Below are positions 1 to 11,152 of a stretch of 64,000 bases of DNA, one piece after another (position 1 is the stretch's first letter; every line of letters begins with the position of its first letter). The translations under genes and the position numbers were made by a program. The DNA is from Adiantum capillus-veneris. Its lineage: Eukaryota > Streptophyta > Polypodiopsida > Polypodiales > Pteridaceae. The notes beneath the pieces were generated by a model that searched no databases, was not told where the DNA came from, and worked only from the letters and a program-made list of their open reading frames with translations. The stretch covers positions 154,723,092 to 154,787,091 of the forward strand of contig CM043943.1 of assembly GCA_014529385.2 (NCBI GenBank), given 5' to 3'.

Positions 1-246
1 CTTGCTGTACTTAACAGAAAAAACCTGTTTTTGAAGAGAAACAGCCCGAAATGATCTGTTTTCAACCTGTTTTCAGCATATAAGCACTTGTGGGCTAAGG
101 TATTGTCTTCCTTGAGTCTGGGGAGGAGAGAGAAGACACCTGTGCTTGCTGTTTTTAGAGAGAGAAAACTGCGCAAGAGAGAGAAAATGAAGATTTCTCG
201 TGAGGGAATGCGTGCGGGAGTAGGGAACTTGGCTCTGATACTAGTT
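1..246 (-). mobile_element. Leader of a copia-like retrotransposon, cut by window edge
   Basis: This is the stretch just inside a minus-strand LTR. It is purine-rich (many GAGA runs) and has no ORF I can assign. Its identity rests on the primer-binding-like site at 232-243 and the LTR-like block to its right. The coding part would lie to the left, outside the window. Confidence 0.4.
232..243 (-). promoter_or_regulatory. Primer binding site, initiator tRNA-Met type
   Basis: On the minus strand this reads TAGTATCAGAGC, one base from the usual plant TGGTATCAGAGC. It starts three bases inside the LTR end at 247, as expected for a minus-strand priming site. Confidence 0.5.
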
Positions 247-660
247 TGAAGTGAGAGAGGAGCTAGCGATGGGTGTAGAAGAGCCCACGAGCAGAGAGAG
301 AGCGAGCGTGAGCTCTGTTGCAGAGAGAGGGAGAGAGGAGATCGTACGATTTCTTAGTGTGTTTCTTGGGCACACAACTAAAAGCCCTATGTTTTATTAT
401 TATGTAAGGGTACAACTTATGACCATTTAAATGGCATTTGGGTGTGAACACACCCAAGTATAAAAGAATGAATAAATGAGTAAGAGAGGCTATAAGAGGG
501 CCTTTAGACCCAACACCCTATGACAAAAGGAGCCTACATGGCTATGGAACTGAGCCAAAACCCTGAGCTAAACATGGCGAAGCACAAGTGACAACACGAC
601 ATGAGAAACCTACCTCACACTGGCCGGGCACAACCACAAAACAACCCTCACTCCCTAACA
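247..660 (-). repeat. 5' LTR of a copia-like element (minus strand)
   Basis: On the minus strand the block begins TGTTAGGGAG (ending at 660 on the plus strand) and ends in TTCA next to the primer binding site. This gives a 414-bp TG...CA LTR. Starting TGTTAG is typical of copia LTRs. No second copy is in the window, so the outer boundary at 660 is inferred from the TG alone. The inner side is rich in GAGA, like other LTR leaders here. Confidence 0.5.
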
Positions 661-715
661 CCTGTCCCTGAGAGAAACTGGGACCGACTATACAAACCAA
701 GAGAGAGATGTGAAC

Positions 716-1953
716 TCTAATGTCACGTGACACATCTAACCCTATGTGTACGTGGACAAGATACTTCATGACATGGGTTCAATTCAGTTAGATTAGGAAG
801 TGATGTGGCATTTTTGTGAGTTTGTTTGCAGACCGTGCATATCCAGACACTTAGAGCAGATGCATATCCTCTGGTTGCACACAACATGATCATCAGATTA
901 CAGTCAGATGCCTTCAGTAGCATTTTTACAGTGCATAGACCTATTTTCCCTATTTTTGACATTTTTCACTTATTATTTTTAAGTGACTTTTGTTGGAAAC
1001 TGGGTAGGGCAATTTTGCAAGGAAGTATATAAGAAACCCTAGCGCTAGCACTTTTGAGCAGAAGAGGCAGGAGGAACTTCGCGTTCATTAGGCAACTTCT
1101 CAGCAAGACTACCATCAGTAAACCTAGCGTTTTTGCTACAGCAGAAGCCTAGCGTTTTCCCCTACAGCAGCCTTGCGTTTTTGCACAGCAGATCAACTCC
1201 GGCAGCAGCAAGATAGATGAAGAAGCCTAGCGTTTTGCATTTGCAGGACAACCGGCAGTAGCAAGACAATTTTCAGCCCTAGCGTTTTTGCATCAGCATG
1301 ACCCTTTAGTGTTTTGTAGATTCACCGCGACAACACCAAGAAGCATCAGCGTTTTCAGTTTTCAGCAGTCAGACATCGCAGTAGAAGTCCCAAACCTCGC
1401 AGATCTCACCATCCCGCAGGAGATCCTCGCCGCACGGTCAGATCCAGCGCAGTTTGCAGTTTCAGCCCGGAAAATGCAGATTTCAGCATCTGCATTTTCA
1501 GCGCGTAGTCGTCGCATCGTTGCCATCGACAACGTCACCGACAGAGTCAGAATTCAGTAGATAAAGATTTGCAGACTTCAGCCCTTAGCGTTTTCAGATT
1601 TCAGCCCGTCTTGTCGTCGTCCCCGTCGTCGTCCCCATCGTCGTCGACATCGTCGGCAAGTCCAAAGCATTGTAGAGATTTGTGCAATCAATAGTAGACC
1701 CCTCTCGCCATAGAGAGTGGGGCCTTCGGAGGAGGGTTTGACAACATTCTGGTGTCGTATTCTTCTCTCTCTATCTCTCAGTATCAGCACCTTCATTCAC
1801 AGTGTTTATCCACTTGTTTGTGATCACTTGCACTCTCTCATTAAAGGATCGGAAGGTTCTTCCTTCCGTAAGTAAAAGGTACCCTTGAGCACAGTTTGGA
1901 GCACTCATCTTGAGCAAAGTTCAACGTCCACTTCCGCTGCACCTTACATCTAA
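716..1953 (+). repeat. Solo LTR (721-1948) with target duplication TCTAA
   Basis: The LTR starts TGTCACGTGACA at 721 and ends CTTACA at 1948 (1228 bp). The five bases TCTAA occur directly before it (716-720) and directly after it (1949-1953), so this is a complete solo LTR left by LTR-LTR recombination. The start is identical to the start of the minus-strand 3' LTR at 16079, and several internal stretches match that LTR (for example around 840-890 and 1690-1760). It contains no coding region. Downstream of its TATA box it holds a series of AGCGTTTT motifs and GTC-rich DNA (1612-1660). Confidence 0.88.
1026..1032 (+). promoter_or_regulatory. TATA box of the solo LTR
   Basis: TATATAA lies 305 bp inside the LTR. 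The related minus-strand LTR has TATATAAG at 15747-15754, about the same distance from its own start, which supports this as the LTR promoter and puts the U3/R border shortly downstream. Confidence 0.55.
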
Positions 1954-1982
1954 CACCTCCTCTTAGCTCCTGGAAAGGAAGT

Positions 1983-2609
1983 TGTCACAAAGTGATGACG
2001 TGGCCTTGCCCGCTTTGCTGAAACCCTAACCCTAAATGGATGCAGATGGGAAACCCTAACCCTAATGAGCAGGCTGCGGAGATGACATGTGGCGGCCGAA
2101 AACAGTGCTGACGTGGCAGCCCGCGATTTGCAACCAGCCGTACGGAGGTCCAGCCTTTTGGTTGCTTTTTCCTACGCTTTGGAGAGAGAGAAAGCCTCTT
2201 GCTTTATTTTTAGCAAGAGAGAAAAAGCCTCTTTGCTTTATTTTAGCAAGAGAGAGAGAAAGGAATTATTGCTTTCTTTTTACAAGCTTTTGAGCTTTTG
2301 ATTTTCAGCTTTTGGGGCTCTGCTTTTGGCATCCCTTGTACCTTTAAATTTGTGGGTAGGCCACTGACAACTCAGAGCATCTGGACGCAGAGTCTGAGTG
2401 TGAGCGCCTGCCCGCACTCTTGTACTTTGAACTCAGATTAATACAAAAAGAAATACCGAAAGGGGCGCTAGTCTATGGGGCCAATATTTGTAGGCATGGA
2501 ACTCTGCCAAGCCAGTGTTGAAATCAATTGTGAACTGTGAACTGTTTTGAAGTGGTTATCTGGTGTTGTCGTGGTAGATTCTTGACTTGGAGTGTCCAAG
2601 TCTGTTACA
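1983..2609 (+). repeat. 5' LTR of the chromovirus
   Basis: Begins TGTCACAAAG and ends GTTACA one base before the primer site. It carries two telomere-like motifs near its start (2021-2036 and 2051-2065), AGAGAG-rich blocks at 2180-2260, and the sequence GAAATACCGAAAGGGGCGC (about 2451-2469) that recurs in the other LTRs of this group. Confidence 0.9.
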
Positions 2610-2610
2610 G

Positions 2611-2622
2611 TGGTATCAGAGC
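2611..2622 (+). promoter_or_regulatory. Primer binding site, tRNA-Met
   Basis: TGGTATCAGAGC, a perfect match to the standard initiator tRNA-Met site, one base after the LTR end. Confidence 0.88.
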
Positions 2623-2678
2623 ACAGCTGATTTCTCTTCTATGGGAAATCCGCTCCTCAATTTTTTTCCCCGGCACCT

Positions 2679-4051
2679 ATGGCTTCAGGCAAAGATCAGT
2701 CGACTCCCTCTGCATCCAGAGATGCAGGAAGAGACCACAATGAAGATTCATGCAAGGAGTATGGCCCGCCTTGGACTACTCAGGCGGAGCGTCGAGAGAT
2801 GGAGCGTCAACGATTGATCAGCGACACAACAAAGATGATGCTTAATTTTGCCAAGGACCCGAAAATGGCAAACTATATGAGCAAGACCTCTTTGGAGGAG
2901 GTGCACACGCAGTGGCAGAAAATCACAGAACCACCCCGGAAACCCGCTCTCAAGAAACCTCCTACTCCTAAGAAGTATACAGAGAAAGAATTAGAATAGG
3001 TGGTTGATGCACGAATTGCTCAGCTTTTTGATGCACAGAACAAAGGCAAAAAGCGAAGCAAAAAGCAACGCTTCGGAAAGGGCAAGAAAAAGACAAAGAA
3101 GTCTAAATCTCGCGCCGTGATTGACAGCTCTACTGAGGACTCGCCTATAGATAGGTTCGGACTTTGATGACAGCAACTTGTACGCAAAGAAGAAGAATTT
3201 TTACAAAGCCAACTAGTATGACTTTCTGGAAGACAAAAGCAAGAAAGTCCGAGAGTTAAGGAAGGTGGACAATCAATTAAATTTGACATGTTTTCGGATA
3301 TAGAGATGCTTCGAAGGCTTTGTCTTTTGTACAGCAGTTTGACATCGCTTCGTGGGTGGGCATTACTTAGAGCAAGATTCGGAGAGCTGCCTCTTACTTT
3401 AAGGGGAATGCTCGAACTTGGTGGTCCACGCTTCTATTGAACAAGACATCGCCAGTTAAATGGCTGAAATTTAAAAAGCTTTTTATTTCTTCTTGGCTGA
3501 CTTGAGAGTATGAACGTGATATACGAGCTGCTTGGAACCATCTTCGGATGACCAAGAAAGATACAGTGAACGCTTATTGCGAGAGATTCTGGAGCTCTTT
3601 TCTACCCGCCTCTTCATTCAAGAAGATCTCGTTCAGAGAACAGATTGAGCGGTTTACCTTGGGTCTACCTACAGAGATCCGAGATCACTGCTTAGAGCAG
3701 AAGTCAGCTTCTATTCAGGAGTTGATGAGTCTTGCGAAACGGGGTTTTGCCATTCACTCTGGTAGTCTGACCTACCCCACCGATGAGGTCATGACACAAC
3801 GAGCCAAACAGACTTCAACAAATGAAAGTATAAAGAGAAAGAGCAACCCAAAAAAGAAGGATGCACGACCCAAGCTTACTCCTCAGGAGAGAGCTCTCTT
3901 CATCAGGGAGGGGAAGTGCTTCGGATGCGGGGAACCTAGACATATCTCCGTGAAGTGCCATAAAAAGGCACAGAAAGAACATGACGACGAAAGACCCGAG
4001 AGTTCGAGAGCAGCTGAGGAACGTGGAAGAAAAGGCAAGATGAAAACATGA
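2679..4051 (+). pseudogene. Ty3 gag, broken
   Basis: Gag forms the virus-like particle and packages element RNA. The frame opens with MASGKDQSTP at 2679 and stops at a TAG (2997-2999). Matching coding sequence continues through further frame changes to a clean frame at 3548-4051. That last part has the gag core (EQIERFTLGL) and one CCHC zinc knuckle (CFGCGEPRHISVKC, CX2CX4HX4C) followed by a Lys/Glu-rich tail. The middle (3000-3540) has a Lys-rich linker and several frameshifts when compared with the minus-strand relative at 13.7-14.9 kb. The knuckle is intact, but the protein cannot be made whole. Confidence 0.85.
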
Positions 4052-4066
4052 CTGGTTCCAGATTGC

Positions 4067-4727
4067 ATGGGTAATGATCCCAACACGATGGACAAGAGTA
4101 TAGGACTTTGCCGAGCTTGGGGCAAAGTGAAAGACCGAGAGGCCCTGATCTTCTTTGATGGAGGAGCCAAGGCCAACTTCATTTCACCGAAATTGGCGGC
4201 GCGGCTCGAGATCACTCTCGATTGGATGGGCCCACTTGCTGAGGCTATTCTAGCGGCACCCGGTAGGGACGTAGCCATTACACCTGTCATTGGCAAACTT
4301 TGGTTTGCAATGACAGGGGTGTTTAGAGCACGAGGAGTTTTACGTATTTGCCTTGGAAGGTTGTGATGTTCTCTTGGGAATTCCCTGGTAGCACAAGAAC
4401 AACGCCGTGGTCGACTATCGGGCGAGGAAAGCGACATTGACTATAGAGAAGGGCAGAACCATTGTACTTGACATTAAACTGAAGGGCGAGTCTGTCCCTA
4501 TTGTATCGGCTTCGGCCATTTCTAAATTAATGAAATCCAGTCTGTTTGTTTACTCGATCTTTTTGAAAGAGTTAAGTGATGAGGATAGGACAAGTATGTT
4601 TAAACTTGATAAAGAACGCCAAGATTTTCTCCACTCTCACGCCAATTGGTTCTCAGAGGGCCTACCAGGCGAGTTACCACCTGCTCATCCTGAAGATCAT
4701 ACCATTGATATCATACCATTGATCTGA
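4067..4727 (+). pseudogene. Ty3 aspartic protease and linker, broken
   Basis: The protease that would cut the polyprotein. The active-site stretch reads FFDGGAKANFIS, equivalent to the D-S/T-G-A motif with the catalytic Asp kept and Gly in the second position. The frame is lost near 4320-4366; the minus-strand relative has a continuous version (HEDFYIMPVEGCDVLLGIPW) that shows what is disrupted. Coding sense resumes at 4407 (VDYRARKATLT) and runs as a linker towards RT. A 14-bp direct duplication around 4698-4728 (ACCATTGAT twice) is absent from the relative and shifts the frame just before RT. Confidence 0.75.
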
Positions 4728-5990
4728 TACCTGGAAGCACACCACCGAACCGGCCACCTTACCGTGTGAGCCGAGCACAAAATGAAGAGATTATGAATCA
4801 AGTGAAAGACCTCTTGGACAAGGGTCTTGTCCAGCCTAGTACTTCACCGTATTGCTCTCCAGTGTTGTTGGGTTTGAAGAAAGACGGATCTTGGAGAATG
4901 TGCATCGATTATAGAGCTCTCAACAAAATCACCATCAAGAACAGATTTCCGTTTCCTAGGATCGATGATATACTCGACAAATTACGCGGATCCTCGTGCT
5001 TTAGCAGGATTGATTTGAAGAGTGGATATCATCAGATTAGAATCGCGCCGGGAGACATCTACAAGACAACATTTCGGACGACTTTTGGGTTATTTGAGTT
5101 TTTGGTGATGCCTTTTGACTTAACCAATGCTCCTGCGACATCTAACCGGATGATGGACAGGATTTGTCGAGAGTATAGGCTATTTGTTGGCACTTTCTTT
5201 GATGATATCATTGTTTTCTCCAAGAATGAGGCAGAATATAGAGATCGTCTGCTTCAGGTCTTTCAGGCATTACGAGATCACAAGTTAGTGATTAATGCAA
5301 AGAAAAGTGAATTTTTCCTACTAGAGATACACTTTTTGGGACACATTGTGTCAGCAGCAGGAGTGCAAATTGATCCGGCCAAGATAGAGACTATCCGTGA
5401 TTGGCCCGATTTGAAGAATGTCCATGAAGTTAGAAGCTTCGTGGGACTGTGTTCGTACTACAGGCGGTTCATTCGAAAGTTTGCAGAGGTTGCTTCTCCT
5501 TTGCATATCTTTACACAGAAAGGAATCCCTTTCTCGTGGGGACCCACAGAGGTGACTGCCTTTCAGACCTTGAAAGAGAAATTGACTACGGGACCAGTTT
5601 TGACTCTGCCGGACTTGCAGAAGTCTTTTGAAGTATATTGTGATGCTTGTGGTCGTAGTCCGGGTGCGGTCTTAATGCAAGAAGGCCATGTCATTGCTTA
5701 CGAGAGCCGATCGTTCTCAAGGCTGGAAATGACAGCACAGATTTATGAGAGAGAGCTTTTGGTGGTTATCCATGCTCTTACTCAGTGGCGGTACTACCTA
5801 CTCGGAGCAGAGTTTACTGTCTTTACAAACCATTAGAGTTTACGCTACTTCTTGTCACAGAAGCAGCTATCGGAAAAGCAGATGCGGTGGGCAAATATCT
5901 TGTCACAGTTTCACTTCCAGATTGTCCATGTGCAGGGACAAAAGAATGTGGTGGCATATGCTTTGTCTCGGAAGCCGCTGGTTCTGGCTA
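4728..5990 (+). pseudogene. Ty3 reverse transcriptase and RNase H, stop-interrupted
   Basis: Copies element RNA into DNA and removes the RNA strand. The frame at 4766-5836 covers RT: the fingers motif ([14 protein letters not shown]), [14 protein letters not shown] with its catalytic Asp, [18 protein letters not shown], and the catalytic FFDDIIVFS (usual YVDD with Tyr changed to Phe). The thumb (HFLGHIVSAAGVQID) and connection (FVGLCSYYRRFI) follow. RNase H starts at YCDACGRSPGAVL and keeps ERELL. A TAG at 5834-5836 replaces a codon after TNH; homology continues in the same region as SLRYFLSQKQL and HVQGQKNVVAYALSRKP. Both RT aspartates are present, but the stop removes the end of RNase H. 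Confidence 0.88.
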
Positions 5991-7451
5991 TTTTCGCAAT
6001 ACATCATAGGAGCTTCGAGGATATGGTCGACGAGTATGCCACATATCCATATTTTGCAGACGTTTTCACACGGATACGGGATGGGGAGACAGTAGCGGGA
6101 TATTCCATTCGGGGTGGCTACTTGATGAGAAAAACCATGTTGTGCGTTACACAGCCGTTGAGGGAAAAGGTTATGACTGAATGCCACTGTCCACCTTTTA
6201 CGGGTCACCGCGGCATCGCTACCACCATGAAAGGGGTAGAGAGATACTTCTCTTGGCCGAGACTCAAGATGGATGTGGAAGAGTTTGTGCGCATTTGCTT
6301 GGTAATGCCAGAAGGTCAAGTTTGACATGCATAAAGCACAGGGATTGTTATAGCCTTTGCCTATACCCACCCGCCCTTGGGAAAGTATTGCAATGGCTTT
6401 CATTTTTGATCTCCCGAGAACACAGAGTGGTCACGGTGGTATCTGGATTGTTATTGACAGATTTAGCAAGCAGGCTCATTTTATTCCAGTGAAGAAAACA
6501 GTCAAGCCGGATCACTTAGCGAGACTGTTTGTGGCCAGATCTTTAGATTACATGGCATGCTTGAGATGATTGTCTTCGACAGGGACCCCAAATTTACGAG
6601 TTTGTTTTGGAAGGCAATTTGGGAGAACATTTGCACGCGGTTGCAATTCTCGTCATCATTCCACCCGCAGACTGATGGGCGATCTGAGATTGCAAATTTA
6701 GTGGTTCTAGATTTATTGAAGTCTTATATCTCATATCAGAAGACTCAATGGGAAAAGTATCTACCTTTGGTGGAATTTGCCTACAATAACACGATACACT
6801 CTTCGACGGGGGAGGTGCCATTTGAGATTGTTGAAGGTGCTACGAAGGTTCCACCCTTTCTAAGCACGAAATATAAGATTTTTGAAGCTGATGAGTATAC
6901 GCGTGACTTAGACACGGCTTTTGCCAAGGTCCGTGAGGCAGAAATCTGAAGAACGACAGAAAAAGGCAGCGGATCGCCATCGTCACAATTTGAAATTGAA
7001 GGAGGATGATTGGGTGCTCTTACGTTTTGAGAAGGCACGCCTAAGAAAGAAGAAGGGAAAGGAGAGGCTTTTTCCAAAGCTTAGTATACGATACTACGGA
7101 CCTTTTCAGATCTTTGAAAAGATCAATGATGTTTCCTTCCGACTGAAACTGCGTGACACTTGGAGGATTCACAATGCATTCCATGTGAGTCTCTTGAAAC
7201 CTTTTAAAGGTGATGTGCCTGATGATGGGGAGCCTGATGAGCAACCCGAAGTGGAAGAAAACGAGGAGATCCTTGTTCCTGAACAGATTTTGGCACATAA
7301 GGACACAAAGAATAAAGGTGAAGTTCGAAGGCGGTTCTTGGTTAAGTTCAAGAACTATCCTGCATTGGATGCGAAGTAGATGGAGGAGGAGGACCTAGCA
7401 GATACTCCTCAGATTGTGAAACTTTACCTCAAAGCTTTTGGTTCAGCATAG
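5991..7451 (+). pseudogene. Ty3 integrase with chromodomain, broken
   Basis: Inserts the DNA copy; the chromodomain would direct integration to marked chromatin. The zinc-binding HHCC region is seen at TECHCPPFTGHRG but its second Cys pair is damaged (CLVMPEGQ). After a frameshift the catalytic core continues at 6357-6569 (IVIDRFSKQAHFIPV) and 6557-6949 (FDRDPKFTSLFW, FHPQTDGRSEIAN), so the D, D and E positions are recognisable. A further frameshift near 6945 leads to the GPY/F region ([12 protein letters not shown]) and the chromodomain ([24 protein letters not shown]). A TAG near 7377-7379 sits where the relative at 12.3 kb has Trp. The end is at 7449-7451. Confidence 0.87.
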
Positions 7452-8010
7452 TCTACTCCAAATGGAACCCAGAATTCAACTTGGCCGGAGATCTGGTACA
7501 GTGGGATGCACAAGAGGGGAGTTACCCCGCTCCTTTGTCAACAAATGCCTTGATTTTTGTATACTAGAGTCATTGATGTCTCTTTGAGCTTCAAGGATAC
7601 TGAGAGCTGACAGTATTCTGCTGTATGACTTTATGAAATGGAATTTCTGAATATGAAACCGATTTGTTCTTGACTTCTTTTTAAGTGCAGGAACTGATAG
7701 ACAAAATGACTGCAGCATTTTGGTCTACTTGATCTCGAATAGACATGGTTGCAATAGGGGTTAGTCAATCGGACATCTATGAGGTCCTGACTGGATCTAG
7801 ATGCGATTGCTAGCTACATTGCCGATAAATCATGGTCTAAGATCCGAATGAATGTTGAATGTCATGTGATGTCCTGTGATGTGAGTGCCAATTGGTACAT
7901 GTGCTAGATGTGCGTTCCTAGTACGTAGGTGCTAACAGTCAGTGTTTGCTAAGATAGTTTATGGCTTCTGTCTGTTTTGCAGGCGTAATCGAGGGCGATT
8001 ATAATGCTTT
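7452..8010 (+). other. 3' untranslated part of the chromovirus
   Basis: About 560 bp between the end of integrase and the polypurine tract. I see no ORF. It is conserved in the minus-strand relative (11698-12240), including the stretch with GCGTAATCGAGGGCGAT next to the polypurine tract, so it belongs to the element. Confidence 0.7.
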
Positions 8011-8023
8011 CAAGAGGGGGGTA
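8011..8023 (+). promoter_or_regulatory. Polypurine tract
   Basis: CAAGAGGGGGGTA directly before the 3' LTR start at 8024. It would prime plus-strand DNA synthesis. The same tract is seen in the minus-strand relative at 11684-11697. Confidence 0.85.
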
Positions 8024-8646
8024 TGTCATAAAGTGATGACGTGGCTGCCCGCTTTGCTGAAACCCTAACCCTAAATGGCTGTAGATGAGAAACCCTAACC
8101 CTAATGAGTAGGTTGCGGAGATGAGACGTGGCGGCCGGAAACAGTGCTGACGTGGCAGCCCGCGATTTGCGGCCAGCCGTACGGAGGTCCAGCCTTTTGG
8201 CTGCTTTTTCCTACGCTTTGGAGAGAGAGAAAGCCTCTTGCTTTATTTTTAGCAAGAGAGAGAAAGCCTCTTTGCTTTATTTTAGCAAGAGAGAGAGAAA
8301 GGAATTACTGCTTTCTTTTTACAAACTTTTGAGCTTTTGATTTTCAGCTTTTGGGGCTCTGCTTTTGGCATCCCTTGTGCCTTTAAATTTGTGGGTAGGC
8401 CACTGACAACTCAGAGCATCTGGACGCAGAGTCTGAGTGTGAGTGCTTGCCCGCACTCTTGTACTTTGAACTTAGATTAATACAAAAAGAAATACCGAAA
8501 GGGGCGCCAGTCTTTGGGGCCAATATCTCTAGGCACGGAATTCCGCCGGGCCAGTGTTGAATCAATTGTGAACTGTGAACTGTTTTGAAGTGGTTATTTG
8601 GTGTTGTCGTGGTAGATTCTTGACTTGGAGTGTTCAAGTTGTTTCA
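8024..8646 (+). repeat. 3' LTR of the chromovirus
   Basis: Colinear with 1983-2609, with small differences along the whole length. It starts TGTCATAAAG and ends GTTTCA. It keeps the doubled telomere-like motifs (8060-8075, 8090-8105) and the conserved GAAATACCGAAAGGGG core. The following bases GAAAT nearly match the 5' flank. Confidence 0.88.
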
Positions 8647-8795
8647 GAAATCGGACCAAGAAGCTGGAGTGAACAATCTTCATCTGGAGAGGGTTTCGTG
8701 GACGAGGATATTTGCTACAAACTCCACAATGGAAAAGTATTCTGTAGTATACAATCCAATTGCTATCCTTGAAAGACGTGGGGGAAGTAAAATGC

Positions 8796-9455
8796 TGTCA
8801 CAAAGTGATGACGTGGCATGATTAATTGGAAGAGAAATGATCGAGTGGACAAGAGAAACTGAACCGACTAACTTGAAGAACTCACAAGCACCGGTTGTGG
8901 GGCCTAGAACCCTAAAAGGCAGAAGGTTGAACTCTGCAGAGGATTTCCGTAAAATGCACTGACATGCTGACGTGGCTGTCCGTACGAATGATGACGTGGT
9001 AGGGTTGTACAGATTTTTTGCGTTTTGCACTGGCCGTGCCATGTGGCAGGTTGTACGGATTTTTGCAAATTTCGTTGGCTGCTTTTGAAGAGCCGAGTGC
9101 TAGCTTTTGGGAGTAGATGCTTTTAAGGTTTAGTGCTTTTGATCGTGATTGCTTTTGGGGTCTGCTTTTGGGCATCCCTTGTAAGTTTAAAAGAGCCCTT
9201 GGGCCTCTCACTCTGCAGAGCATCTGGATGCAGAGTCTGAGAGCATAGGACCCTCAAGAGTTGTACCTTGATGTGATTAGTAATAAAGAAATACGGAAAG
9301 GGGTGCTAGTCTTTGGGGTGAGTGCTTTTGAGTGCGGAACTCCGCCGTGTCGTGTCAACTCTCTCTCCCCTTCTTTGAGTAAAGCTCAGTGGTTTTGAAG
9401 TTTCTGTTCGTGTGCAGTTGTTGATTTCTCGCTTGGAGTGTCCAAGCTTGTAACA
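8796..9455 (+). repeat. 5' LTR of the truncated relative
   Basis: 660 bp, starting TGTCACAAAGTGATGACG like the chromovirus at 1983 and ending TGTAACA before the primer site. The middle differs strongly from the 1983 LTR, but the core GAAATACGGAAAGGGGTGC (about 9290-9308) and the terminal GCTTGGAGTGTCCAAGC are shared. The telomere-like motifs of the 1983 family are missing. Confidence 0.82.
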
Positions 9456-9456
9456 G

Positions 9457-9468
9457 TGGTATCAGAGC
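9457..9468 (+). promoter_or_regulatory. Primer binding site, tRNA-Met
   Basis: TGGTATCAGAGC, one base after the LTR end at 9455. Confidence 0.85.
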
Positions 9469-9469
9469 T

Positions 9470-10990
9470 CAGAAAGATTCTTCTTCTATGAAGGATCCGA
9501 ACCCTTCTGCAACACACGCAGGTTCTTGAGGAGAATTTGATAGAGCGGACAAGATTTTTGTTTGTAAAAGAATCTTCGTGTCCCGACCTCGGACTTATTA
9601 GCCACTCCCACCCTTCATCCATTGTGCATCGGGCATGCTCTCGTCTTCATTGCTCTGTCTTAAGGGGCAATAAGCCTTATAGAACCCAAGAGTACACGTG
9701 GAGAATCTGACAAAGATAACACCTCTCAGTGGGAAGGCGAAGAAAAGTTAAAATCCGACGCGGGAACTAAAGAAAAGAACTAAGAATTGGGCAATTTTTT
9801 GGTGGGGAAGTTTGCTAGAGCGGAGTACAAACTTCAACTGCAGGTTGAGACGTGTGTGAAAAGATTGATGAAGTACTCTGGAGACCTGAGATTTGCGAGA
9901 CACCTAAAGAATTACTTGATTGATGAGGCTCACTCAAGATGGCGTGAGGCCATTGTTCTCCTCTCATGTCGGGAAGAAAGCTGAAAGGGCAGACGAGTGC
10001 AGAAAAGCGGAAGGTGTAGTCGCAGAAAGAGCTCGAGAGAGCTCTCGACAAGCATATGAACCATATAATGAAAGGCTTGAAGCACTCTCGGAAGAAGAGG
10101 AAATTAGTAGATTTCCCCGGTTATTTGGGTCGGAAGTCGAGTTTCGAGGTGGCAAGCAAATTCAAGAAGCGTGCTCGTTTCGAAGATGACTTAGATTTTT
10201 CTTCGTGTTCACAGAGTCCGATTGTTTGTTAGCCTCTAGTTTGAGAGAGGATGAGAAAAGGCGGAAGAAGCGGAGAAAAAGCAAGAAAAGTATATTTGTG
10301 AAAAAGTCCATGTAGTAGTTCAGAGGAGGAGAGCTCATCCTCTTTTGACAGTGACCAAATGAGCAAGAAGACCAAGGAGTTCAAGGAAGGGGGCCATCAG
10401 GTTTGATACATTTTCAGGCTACTAGGACACCCATCGAGCCCTTGAGTTTGTACAATAGTTTGACGTTGCCTTCTCTTGAGGTTGGTTCACGGAACACTCC
10501 AAGGTGCGAAGGGTAGCATCTTACTTAAAAGGAAATGCTTAGACATGGTGGTCTACTCTGTTGTTACGCAGAGAAGCACCTGCGACGTGGTTAAAATTCA
10601 AGAAAATTTTCATGTCAACTTGGATATCAGCGGAATATGAAAGAGATGTCATCATGGCTTGGCATCACTTGAGAATGACTAAGAAAGATACATTGGATGA
10701 CTATTGCCAGAGGTTTTGGGATACTTATTTGCTAGTGTCTTCGTTTCGGAAGATTACTTTGAGAGACCAAATCTAGTGGTTTTGTTGTGGTTTGCCAAAA
10801 GAGGTTTGAGAGTATTTTCTAATCCAAAAGTCTGACTCTATTCAAAGACTTATGGGACATGCTAAGCAAGGATTTGGAATTATCCTACGGACAAGATAGT
10901 ATCCACCTCAACAAGGCAAGAGTCTACGAGTGAAGAGAATGAATCAGGGAAATCGGATGATGGCTCATCACAGGATTCTAGAGCAATAAG
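9470..10990 (+). pseudogene. Ty3 gag remnant
   Basis: Decayed gag. The most readable part is 10561-10776 (ATWLKFKKIFMSTWISAEYE, then HHLRMTKKDTLDDYCQRFWD). It matches the equivalent gag segment of the chromovirus near 3460-3600 and of the minus-strand relative near 14130-14380. Lys/Glu-rich and Ser-rich coding scraps precede it (9920-10370). Stops and frameshifts occur throughout. Confidence 0.7.
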
Positions 10991-11152
10991 AGAATCAGCC
11001 GGTAGCGCATCCTATCCGACGAACTAAGGGAACTAGATGCAAGTTCATCAAAGGATTTCGGAGAAGAAAGGGGATTAGATGATAGTGCATCTCAGGGTTC
11101 CAATGATTGAGAGCGACGTGCCAATGGACAGGGGAGGCTAGCGAAGCTACCA

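Larger units (their letters stand above)
1983..8646 (+). mobile_element. Ty3 chromovirus LTR retrotransposon (full length, inactive)
   Basis: A complete 6.66-kb element: 5' LTR, tRNA-Met primer site, gag with zinc knuckle, protease, RT, RNase H, integrase and a C-terminal chromodomain, polypurine tract, 3' LTR. This order (integrase last, then chromodomain) is the plant Ty3/chromovirus layout. Flanks are GAAGT (1978-1982) and GAAAT (8647-8651), a target duplication with one mismatch. I counted roughly 36-38 differences between the two LTRs by eye (about 94% identity), many of them C/T or G/A. The coding region has several stops and frameshifts, so it cannot be autonomous now. Two related truncated elements follow at 8796 and 11153. 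Confidence 0.92.
8796..11152 (+). mobile_element. Truncated chromovirus relative: 5' LTR and gag only
   Basis: A second Ty3 element of a related family, keeping only its 5' LTR, primer site and a decayed gag. It ends abruptly at 11152 where the opposite-strand LTR of another element begins. No protease or pol was found before that junction. Confidence 0.75.

Noticed and set aside
2021-2065. Interstitial telomere
   Set aside because: Only two short boxes are present, located identically in both LTRs, so they are part of the LTR.
3883-4437. 184-codon minus-strand ORF
   Set aside because: It is the antisense shadow of gag and protease of the chromovirus.
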